64,000 nucleotides of DNA from RYN-133 sp036497285. Lineage in GTDB: Bacteria; Actinomycetota; Actinomycetes; Mycobacteriales; Jatrophihabitantaceae. The notes below the pieces were generated by a model. It worked only from the letters and a program-made list of their open reading frames with translations, was not told where the DNA came from and ran no database searches. Shown here piece by piece: positions 37,010-44,474 of this stretch (positions are counted from its first letter, which is position 1; every line of letters begins with the position of its first letter). The position numbers and the translations under genes were made by a program. The stretch spans positions 23,121 to 87,120 of the forward strand of contig DASXJR010000069.1 in assembly GCA_036497285.1 (NCBI GenBank). The letters are read 5' to 3'.

Positions 37010-38535
37010 CCGAGCCGGAACAAGACGCATCTGCCGGGGCCGATCCGCTCGGTCAGCTCGCCGCACGTGGGGCGCTCGTCTCGTTGGCGGGTCAGCTCGG
37101 CCGCGTCGTGGTGCAGTTCGTCGGGCTCGTCGTACTCGCGCGGCTGCTCGATCCGCGTGACTACGGTCTGCTGGCGATCGCGATCGTCGTGATCGGCATC
37201 GGCGAGATCGTGCGCGATTTCGGGCTCACCACCGCCGCAGTCCAGGCACCGACCCTGTCCCAGGAACAGCGCAGCGCCCTCTTCTGGATCAACGTTGCGA
37301 TCGGCGCGACCGCGACGGTCGTGGTCGTCGCGGCGGCGCCATTGGTGACGACGTTCTTCGACGATCCCGACGTCGTTCCCTTTCTGAGGGTGTGCGCCTT
37401 GACGTTCCTCGTCAACGGGCTGGCGACGCAGTACCGCGCCAACCTCACCCGTGAGATGCGCTTCGGTCGACTCGTGACGTGCGACCTCGCCGGCCAGATC
37501 GTCGGCGCGACGGTCGGAATCACGCTGGCAGCGCTGGGCGCCGGCTACTGGGCGCTTGTCGCGCTCCAAGTCGGGCAATACAGCTCGGTGCTGATACTGC
37601 TCGTGGTGGTCTCGCACTGGCGTCCTTCGCGACCGAGGCGCAGGTCGGGCGTGGGGCCGCTCGTCCGCTTCGGCGGACACCTCGTCACCACGCAACTGAT
37701 TTACTACCTCGGCAACAATCTCGACACGCTCGCCATCAGCGTGCGGTTCACGCCCGCCGCGCTCGGTATCTACAACCGAGCCTTCGCGATGATCGTTTCG
37801 CCGCTGAACCAGATCAGGACGCCGGCGACGACGGTTGCGCTACCGGTGCTGTCGCGCATCGGCGACGACTACGACACAGCCGGGCGCTACCTGCAACGTG
37901 CCCAACTCGCGCTGGGGTACAGCGTCGGACCGGCGCTCGCGCTGTGCGCCGGCGCGTCCGGCGCGTTGGTGCAACTCATGCTGGGTACGCGATGGGCGGC
38001 GGCCGCGCCCTTGTTCGCGATGTTTGCACTCGCCGGCGCTGCCTCCATCCTCGCGTTCCCCGGCCTCTGGACCTACCTGTCCCGCGGAATGGGCGCCGAC
38101 CTGATGCGGTACACGCTGTTCACCCTCGGGTTGCAGGCGGTGTGCGTCATCGGGGGCAGCACATGGGGTGTCGAAGGTGTGGCCGCCGGCTATCTTGTCG
38201 CGTCGCTCGTCGAGTGGCCGCTGTCGCTGTTCTGGCTGTCGCGCCTCACCGTCATCCCGCTCGGTGCGCTCGCCCGTGCCGGTGCGCGGATCACCGGCTG
38301 CTCGGCCGTCGTCGGACTGGCCTCGTTCAGCGCAACCCGGCTCGTCGCCGATCACGCTGCACCGAGCGCGCTCTGCCTCGCGGTCCTCGCAGGCGTGCTC
38401 GCCGGCGGGCTCACTGTGCTCGTTCCGCAGGTGCGCTCCGACCTCCGTCAGGTGCTCGCGTTCGGCCGGCTCATGCTGCGGCGTGCCCCCGGTCCGGCCG
38501 TCGAGCCGCAGCCGCATTCGAGTACCAGTCCGTGA
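37006..38535 (+). CDS. Wzx-type polysaccharide flippase (2)
   Basis: A 509-residue lipid-linked oligosaccharide translocase of the MOP superfamily, close to the WzxC-like group. It starts LGQLAARGALVSLAGQLGRV and has ARLLDPRDYGLLAIAIVVIG, FGLTTAAVQ, FGGHLVTTQLIYYLGNNLDT and RFTPAALGIYNRAF, all typical of that group. Twelve or more hydrophobic segments are visible. ATG 37006 overlaps the preceding stop. Its 3' end overlaps the convergent glycosyltransferase by 65 bases. Confidence 0.92.
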   Translation: MTEPEQDASAGADPLGQLAARGALVSLAGQLGRVVVQFVGLVVLARLLDPRDYGLLAIAIVVIGIGEIVRDFGLTTAAVQAPTLSQEQRSALFWINVAIGATATVVVVAAAPLVTTFFDDPDVVPFLRVCALTFLVNGLATQYRANLTREMRFGRLVTCDLAGQIVGATVGITLAALGAGYWALVALQVGQYSSVLILLVVVSHWRPSRPRRRSGVGPLVRFGGHLVTTQLIYYLGNNLDTLAISVRFTPAALGIYNRAFAMIVSPLNQIRTPATTVALPVLSRIGDDYDTAGRYLQRAQLALGYSVGPALALCAGASGALVQLMLGTRWAAAAPLFAMFALAGAASILAFPGLWTYLSRGMGADLMRYTLFTLGLQAVCVIGGSTWGVEGVAAGYLVASLVEWPLSLFWLSRLTVIPLGALARAGARITGCSAVVGLASFSATRLVADHAAPSALCLAVLAGVLAGGLTVLVPQVRSDLRQVLAFGRLMLRRAPGPAVEPQPHSSTSP

Positions 38536-39670
38536 CAAGGGCGGGAAGCCGGCCGGCCGACCATCGATCGCTCGCGACGCCCGGATTCTCGCCAGCCTTG
38601 ACCAGTGCGCGAGCCAGATTCCCGACCACGTCCCCGGTGACGGGGACGGGGTGCCCGTTCGCGCCGGCGAGGAAGGGGGGCCCGCCGAGGTCGAGGCACA
38701 CGACCGGTGTCCCGATCGCATTGGCTTCGCCGACGGCCCACGGGGCCGAGTCGTGCAGCGATGGGAACAACATCGCGTCGGCGTCGGCGAGCGCCTGCAT
38801 CGCCTCCGTGCGCGGGCGGTGCCCGTGGAGGACGACTCGATCGGTGAGATCCAGTCGCTCGACGAGGTCGGTGACCGCGGGCAGATCACGACCGGTTCCG
38901 TAGATGTGCAGTTCCCAGTCGGCGGCCTCGGGCCGCGCGAGCGCAGCTACGGCGAGTCGGGCGCCTTTCCACTCCGCGAGCCGCCCGACAAAGACCGCTG
39001 TCTTGGTCTGCCTACCGCGGTCGGTGTTCCGCGTCGGGAGATCATCCGGCGTGGCCGAGTTTGTTTCGAGAACGACTCGGCGCGCGTAAGAGAATCGCTT
39101 TGCCACATCGGGGTTTTGCGCGACTACGACCGCCGCGCGCCGTGCGGTGGGATCGCCCCACACGCGGCGGGCAGCGCGGCTGAGCACTCCGCGTGCGATT
39201 TCGCCCACCGCGCCGCGAAACCCGACCCACTTGAGTAGGCGCCACGGCAGGTACGTCGAACCGCCTACCGGACCCCAGACGAGCGGGACGTCGGGGAGCC
39301 GACGCAGTCCGCAGGGCAACCAGTCGCCGGCGAAGGTGAGATGATGCGCCACGTCGAAGTCGATGTGCGAGTGCAGCTCGCGCGCGATCTTGGTGACCCG
39401 GCGTTGCCACATCGTGTAGTACCAGTACACGTCCAGCGGCCCGCGTTTGAATCGCAGGACAGCATCGGAGAAATCCGTGTAACAAACGGTGAGATGGGCG
39501 CGCAATTTCGGATCGGCGTCCAGCGCGGACGCGATGTTGTCCGCGAAACGTGGACGGGTGATCACCCAGACATCGTGGTCATGAGCGGCGGCACAGGCGA
39601 ACGCCCACCCTGCGTTGGCCTCGGACTCGTCACAGGGGCCGAAGGCGTATGCGCTGATGATGACGCGCAT
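38471..39670 (-). CDS. Family 4 glycosyltransferase, capsule type
   Basis: A 399-residue GT-B enzyme. It opens MRVIISAYAFGPCDESEANA and contains FDVAHHLTFAGDWLPCGL, WGPVGGSTYLPW, VFVGRLAEWKGARLAV and the donor-site box LFPSLHDSAPWAVGEANAIG. The start is ATG 39670 because upstream residues lack family likeness. The ribosome site is weak. It converges with the flippase (65-base overlap) and diverges from the polymerase-like gene, so it has its own promoter in 39671-39788. Confidence 0.9.
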   Translation of the reverse strand: MRVIISAYAFGPCDESEANAGWAFACAAAHDHDVWVITRPRFADNIASALDADPKLRAHLTVCYTDFSDAVLRFKRGPLDVYWYYTMWQRRVTKIARELHSHIDFDVAHHLTFAGDWLPCGLRRLPDVPLVWGPVGGSTYLPWRLLKWVGFRGAVGEIARGVLSRAARRVWGDPTARRAAVVVAQNPDVAKRFSYARRVVLETNSATPDDLPTRNTDRGRQTKTAVFVGRLAEWKGARLAVAALARPEAADWELHIYGTGRDLPAVTDLVERLDLTDRVVLHGHRPRTEAMQALADADAMLFPSLHDSAPWAVGEANAIGTPVVCLDLGGPPFLAGANGHPVPVTGDVVGNLARALVKAGENPGVASDRWSAGRLPALVTDWYSNAAAARRPDRGHAAA

Positions 39671-39788
39671 GCGCCGGTCGCCGCCGGAGCGGTCCGTGCC
39701 TTGGTGGTTGGTCACCGCGTTCCCTCCGCGAGCCGCCATCTTGGACACGCTCGCCGTACAATTCCGCAATGTTGTCCGTGGCGTCGCC

Positions 39789-41066
39789 GTGACCACGGTT
39801 GGACGGCGGTCCGACGAGTCTAACGTTGCGATAGCGCCCCACGACGCCTCGTCACGCTCGAAATCCGGGTCGATCGAGCGAGTGCTGGCGATGGTCGCTC
39901 TCGTCGCGCTCGGCCCGCGTTACGAGTTCCACTACGCGTTCCTGTTCCTGCTCGTCCTGATCGGCCCGCTGTGGATCGGCGCATTCGGTCGATTCCGCCT
40001 CGGCCGCCTCGTCGCCTTCGCCGTGTTGATCACTGCGTTCTGGGGCTACTACCTGGCACAGCTGAGTTCGGCAACGCATCTGGTGAGCGCTGCCCATGCG
40101 CGCGACGACACCATGCTGCTCATCGGTGCATTGTGCGGAATCGGCGTCATACTCTGGGCGCGCACCGTGCTCACCACGGCTCAGATCGGCATCTGTTACG
40201 GCGTCGGGCTCCTGCTCGACACGGTGATCAGTCCGGTCGGCACGTCAAACCCGTGGAAATTCGTCTATGCCGTCCCGGTGACGATCCTGGTGCTCGGCCT
40301 GGCTGCGAGATCGACGCGTACCGGGCCGGCCATCGTCGCGATGGTCGCCCTCGCCGGGTTGTCCGTGGTGCTGGACTGCCGCTCATACTCGACGGCGTTG
40401 CTCCTGGCGGCGTTGCTGTCGACCTGGCGCTCTCTCCCGCAGCGATCGGGCAAGAGCAAATCGTGGGCGTTGACCGCGACCATGATCGGGGCGGTTTCAG
40501 TCGCGATCTTCCTGCTCATCCAGAGCCTGCTGGTCAACGGCTATCTGGGCGCGGCGGCGCAGGAGCGCACGATCCAACAGATCAACGTGTCCGGCTCACT
40601 CATCCTCGGCGGACGCCCGGAACTCGAGGCGTCCCTAGCGCTTTTCGGGAACCACCCCGCAGGTTTTGGTGTCGGGGTCGTTCCATCGCCGCAGGACATC
40701 CTCGTCGCGAAATCCGGGCTCAGCAGCATCAACTACGCGCCCGACAACGGCTACGTCGAGAAGTACATGTTCGGCTATCAGTACGAGTTGCACTCAGTGG
40801 CCGGCGACGTCTGGGCGAAGTGGGGCCTGCTCGGCCTGGCGCTCGTGGTGGGGATCGCCATGCTCGTCGTGCGCACGCTCGCCATGTCGATCGCGAACCG
40901 CTCCGGCGAGCCACTCGTGCTCTTCCTCTGTTGCTGGACGTCGTGGAGCCTTGCGTTCAGTCCGCTCGTTGCATCGTTACCGATCATCGTGCCGACCGTG
41001 GCCATGTGCCTTCGATCGCGGGTCGGCGGAGCCGACTGCGCACCGGCGCACGACGCGTCCGGCTAG
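39789..41066 (+). CDS. O-antigen polymerase/ligase-like membrane protein
   Basis: A roughly 425-residue polytopic protein with about ten hydrophobic segments, a large extracytoplasmic loop (VNGYLGAAAQERTIQQ, FGNHPAGFGVGVVPS, NYAPDNGYVEKYMFG) and a cytoplasmic C terminus. This layout is that of Wzy polymerases and WaaL-type ligases. Sequence alone does not separate the two. It is unlike the fused polymerase at 9742 in that it lacks a Wzz part; the separate Wzc at 42158 could supply that. GTG 39789 is a tentative start with no clear ribosome site. Its stop TAG shares the tetranucleotide CTAG with the stop of the convergent gene. Confidence 0.75.
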   Translation: MTTVGRRSDESNVAIAPHDASSRSKSGSIERVLAMVALVALGPRYEFHYAFLFLLVLIGPLWIGAFGRFRLGRLVAFAVLITAFWGYYLAQLSSATHLVSAAHARDDTMLLIGALCGIGVILWARTVLTTAQIGICYGVGLLLDTVISPVGTSNPWKFVYAVPVTILVLGLAARSTRTGPAIVAMVALAGLSVVLDCRSYSTALLLAALLSTWRSLPQRSGKSKSWALTATMIGAVSVAIFLLIQSLLVNGYLGAAAQERTIQQINVSGSLILGGRPELEASLALFGNHPAGFGVGVVPSPQDILVAKSGLSSINYAPDNGYVEKYMFGYQYELHSVAGDVWAKWGLLGLALVVGIAMLVVRTLAMSIANRSGEPLVLFLCCWTSWSLAFSPLVASLPIIVPTVAMCLRSRVGGADCAPAHDASG

Positions 41067-41998
41067 CGCCGCGTCGTCGACGGTCGGCGGTACTCGCGGT
41101 AGACGTAGCCGCCGGCGCCGAGCAACATACCGAGCCGGCCGGCCGCTACCACCTCGGCCGCCGCGCGCCGCGCAGTCGAGCGGGTCACCGTCGCTACGAG
41201 GATCTCGGCCGACGCGGGAAGCAGGCGGAAGGCAGCCCGGGCCAGCAGGGCCGACCGCGCCCACCACCGTCGGTCGGGTCGGGTGCGCGCGAGCGCGATC
41301 GCACTCCAGGTGGTACCGGTACGAAACGCCCTTCGTAGCACCCAGCCTCGCGTGGCACGCTCGGTGGCGACAGGTTCGATGACCTCCGCCTCGTCGCACC
41401 AGCGGATCGTCTCGCCGTGGTCGGCGAGCGTCCGCGCGAAGTAGGTGTCCTCGCCCCCGGTGACTCCGAACCGCTCGTCGAAGCGCAGGTGCCGTGCCCG
41501 CACGACCGCCATGTCCAGCAGGAGGTTGTTCGTCGGGGCGCCGTCCACGATCGTTCCGGTGGCGCGCCGCCGGCGGGAGAACATGCCGCTGCCGCGCACC
41601 CACTCGCCTGGCTCGGCGGCAAAGTCGGGGCGGACCGGGCCTGACACCGCGGCACAATCCCACTGCTCCCAACAGCCGAGGAGCGCGCGCAGCCAGCCGG
41701 GTCCGGGAATTTCGTCGTCGTCGATGAAAACCACCACGTCGGCGTCGACCGCTTCGTCCAACGTCCGGTTGCGGGCCGCGGCGATGCCTGGACGTGGTTC
41801 ATGGACATACCGGGCGATGTCGCTGACGCCGCAGTTCGCGACAACCGCCACGGCCAGGCCCAGCGGGTCGTTGTCCACCACGACGACCTCGCTGCGCCAG
41901 CCGTCGAGGGCCCGTACCTGGTCTGCCAGAGGCGCCAGGAGTCGGGCCAGAGACTTCGGGCGTCGGTAGGTCAACACCCCGACAACGAGGGCAGGCAC
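41063..41998 (-). CDS. Family 2 glycosyltransferase (4)
   Basis: A 311-residue GT2 enzyme. It opens LVVGVLTYRRPKSLARLL and has PRPGIAAARNRTLDE, the DDDE metal site in VVFIDDDEIPGPGW, PTNNLLLDMAVV and VTGGEDTYFARTL. It is a paralogue of the gene at 36047 throughout. GTG 41998 is the start. It converges with the polymerase-like gene, with the two stop codons overlapping in CTAG at 41063-41066, and diverges from the BY-kinase gene. Confidence 0.9.
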   Translation of the reverse strand: MPALVVGVLTYRRPKSLARLLAPLADQVRALDGWRSEVVVVDNDPLGLAVAVVANCGVSDIARYVHEPRPGIAAARNRTLDEAVDADVVVFIDDDEIPGPGWLRALLGCWEQWDCAAVSGPVRPDFAAEPGEWVRGSGMFSRRRRATGTIVDGAPTNNLLLDMAVVRARHLRFDERFGVTGGEDTYFARTLADHGETIRWCDEAEVIEPVATERATRGWVLRRAFRTGTTWSAIALARTRPDRRWWARSALLARAAFRLLPASAEILVATVTRSTARRAAAEVVAAGRLGMLLGAGGYVYREYRRPSTTRR

Positions 41999-42157
41999 AG
42001 GCTCAAAACCTCCTGTTGCAATGCCGACGTCCTTCGCGCCGCAGGAAAATGCAGTCTAATCTGAACGCAGATCAAGCATCGGCGTGACGGGCCGACCGGG
42101 TGCCACTACTAGATGGTCGCCGCGAGGACGACGACAAGCGAGAGGAGTAGGCGCCCG

Positions 42158-43741
42158 ATGAACGCTCGCGACTACTTGCGCGCTATCCGCAAGAGCAGGT
42201 GGCTTGTAATCGTCTGCGTCCTCGTCGGAGTTGTCGGCGGCTTCCTGTACAGCAAGGCCCAGACCCCGCTGTACGCCTGTCGCCTGACGTTCTACGTCGG
42301 CTCTCCCGCGCTGAACGGTCAGGACGCGAACGCGACCAATCAATTTGCTCAGGACCGGGCTGCTTCGTACGCCGCGCTGCTGAGCAGCGACGCGTTAGCG
42401 ACGATGATCGTCGACCAACACGGGATAGAGATGGTGCCACGCCAACTCGCGCACGAGGTGGTCGCATCCGCACAGCTCAATACGATCCTGATCGATGTCA
42501 CGATCACCGATTCGTCGCCGGCACGCGCGACCAAGATCGGCAACGCCGTAGGTCAGGCGTTCCCGCACCTGGTCGACAAACTCGACAACACTGCGAGCGC
42601 GGGTGGCTCGGCAGTGAGCCTGCGGGTCGTGTCCGGGCCGCATACCGGGAACGCGCCGGTATCGCCCCACACGCGGACGAATATCGTGCTCGGTCTGGCC
42701 CTCGGGTTGCTGCTGGGAGTTGGCATCGCGATCGGACGCGAGCTGCTCGATGTGTCGGTGCGCGAGGTGGACGTGATCGAGGAGACGACCGACGCACCCG
42801 TGATCGGGACCATCGCCTACGACTCGACGGTGCGAACCCAGCCCCTTGTCGTCCAGGACGCGGCCTATTCCACACGAGCCGAGTCGCTGCGCCAGATTCG
42901 TACCAACCTGCAGTTCATCGATGCGGCGCACCCGGCGCGCGTTCTGGTGATCACCTCGGCGGTCGCGGGTGAGGGCAAGTCGCTCGTAGCGATCAACCTC
43001 TGCCTAGTGATGGCTGAGGCCGGCCGCAAGGTGCTCATCATCGAGGCCGACATGCGCAGGCCGCGCGTGAGCGAACTGCTTGGACTCGACAACACAATCG
43101 GGCTGAGCACAATTTTGGCCAACCGTGCCGACCTCGACTCCGCCGTGCAAGCCTGGGGCGATTCGAGCATGGATGTGCTGTCGAGCGGCCAGCTGCCGCC
43201 GAACCCGTCCGAATTGCTCGACAGCCCTCGCATGGAGCGGCTCATCGAGTCGGTTCGCGAGGGGTATGAGCTCGTGATCATCGACGCGCCGCCGGTCGTC
43301 CCGGTCACGGACGCCTCGATCATCGCCGCCCACGTAGACGGTGCGATCATGGTCGTCCGGCACGGGCGCACACGGCGCGGCCACCTCCGCTCCGCCGTCG
43401 CATCGCTGGAGGCGGTGCACGCCCGGCTGCTCGGCTGCGTCGTGAACATGACGTCGCTGAGCCGGGCCGACCGGCGCGGCTACGCCGCCTATTTGAAGGG
43501 GGCGCCCGAGCAGCGCACTTGGCGACGCCTGTGGCGCCCGGCGAACGGCCAGCACGCATCGGGCACAGGCTGGGTACCGAGCACCGACCGATCGACCAAG
43601 ACCGGCCGTGACCGGGCAGCGACTCCGGCGCACACGGCGAAGGAGAACGGGGCGAACGGGAACGGGTTGGACCGCGGGAACCTGAGGGCCTCCGTCGAGC
43701 CGTCGGCTCGGGGCACTCGCAAGGCGCGGGATCCGCGATAG
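42158..43741 (+). CDS. Polysaccharide co-polymerase and BY-kinase (Wzc/CpsCD type)
   Basis: A 527-residue inner-membrane protein controlling chain length and polymer export by autophosphorylation. A Wzz domain (MNARDYLRAIRKSRW, helix at about 16-36, second helix near 180-200) is joined to a bacterial tyrosine kinase domain with Walker A AGEGKS (about residue 270), Walker A' IIEADMRRP (about 296) and Walker B VIIDAPP (about 373). The C-terminal 85 residues are polar and, unlike many BY-kinases, contain no Tyr cluster. ATG 42158 follows AGAGGAG by ten bases. A TTA codon is at 42395-42397. The phosphatase expected to reverse it is encoded next door on the other strand. Confidence 0.93.
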   Translation: MNARDYLRAIRKSRWLVIVCVLVGVVGGFLYSKAQTPLYACRLTFYVGSPALNGQDANATNQFAQDRAASYAALLSSDALATMIVDQHGIEMVPRQLAHEVVASAQLNTILIDVTITDSSPARATKIGNAVGQAFPHLVDKLDNTASAGGSAVSLRVVSGPHTGNAPVSPHTRTNIVLGLALGLLLGVGIAIGRELLDVSVREVDVIEETTDAPVIGTIAYDSTVRTQPLVVQDAAYSTRAESLRQIRTNLQFIDAAHPARVLVITSAVAGEGKSLVAINLCLVMAEAGRKVLIIEADMRRPRVSELLGLDNTIGLSTILANRADLDSAVQAWGDSSMDVLSSGQLPPNPSELLDSPRMERLIESVREGYELVIIDAPPVVPVTDASIIAAHVDGAIMVVRHGRTRRGHLRSAVASLEAVHARLLGCVVNMTSLSRADRRGYAAYLKGAPEQRTWRRLWRPANGQHASGTGWVPSTDRSTKTGRDRAATPAHTAKENGANGNGLDRGNLRASVEPSARGTRKARDPR

Positions 43742-43752
43742 CTGGGCGCTGA

Positions 43753-44379
43753 TCAGGAGGCGTCGATCTCGGCGGCTGCTGCCGTGATCGTCTCCGCGGC
43801 TGCATGGATGCTTGTCAGGCAGGCCCGGAAGGTCCGCATCGAGCGACCGACGGGATCGGCGACTTCATCGTCACCTTCGGGCGCGGGTTGTAGTTGTGCC
43901 TGGGCTGCGGCGGCCGTCGAAATGAGGTCTTTCCAGACATTCGTACCGTTGGCCGATGCCGACGTCAGGGCCGCCGCGACCAGTCGGGCGAACTGAAGCA
44001 GCAAGAAGGTTCGGCCCCGCGCAGCGGGCTCGAGGATCGAGACTGCGCTGCGATTCGAGCGCTCGGCGGTCAGCACCAGGTCGGCCTCGGCAAGGACGGC
44101 GGATGTGAGTCGGCGCGAACGCCACCCGTCCGGACGCAGATCGTGGTCAGCGAGCAGTTCCTCGATCAGCGGGTCCAGGGGGTCGCCGCCGCGCGCATGC
44201 GTTCCGGCAGAACCGACGCGCCACGGTAGCCCGCGACGTTCGGCGCCTGCGCGGAGGAAGAACTCGCCCAAGGGCGACCGGTACTGGTTCGCCGTACAGA
44301 TCACCAGCACCGTGAACGGCTCAGCCTCGGGTGCGTCCACCCGTGACCATTCCGCTGATGACTCCGACAAGATCGGCAC
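43753..44379 (-). CDS. Low-molecular-weight protein-tyrosine phosphatase (Wzb type)
   Basis: A 208-residue phosphatase likely to dephosphorylate the neighbouring BY-kinase. The phosphate loop is CTANQYRS (Cys28, Arg34; pattern C-x5-R-S) and a later ADPVG supplies the general-acid Asp. It is longer than the usual 150 residues, with an N-terminal extension of about 22 residues and insertions rich in Ala/Gln. GTG 44379 is the start. It ends 11 bases from the end of the kinase gene and diverges from the beta-helix gene. Confidence 0.9.
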   Translation of the reverse strand: MPILSESSAEWSRVDAPEAEPFTVLVICTANQYRSPLGEFFLRAGAERRGLPWRVGSAGTHARGGDPLDPLIEELLADHDLRPDGWRSRRLTSAVLAEADLVLTAERSNRSAVSILEPAARGRTFLLLQFARLVAAALTSASANGTNVWKDLISTAAAAQAQLQPAPEGDDEVADPVGRSMRTFRACLTSIHAAAETITAAAAEIDAS

Positions 44380-44474
44380 GCAATGTCGTTCGTATCCCTT
44401 GCGAAGAACCTGAGGTGAAGTTAGCGTTAGGCGGGTCGGGGTGAGCCTGGCGGGGAGAAAGTGAGCCCGCCGGC

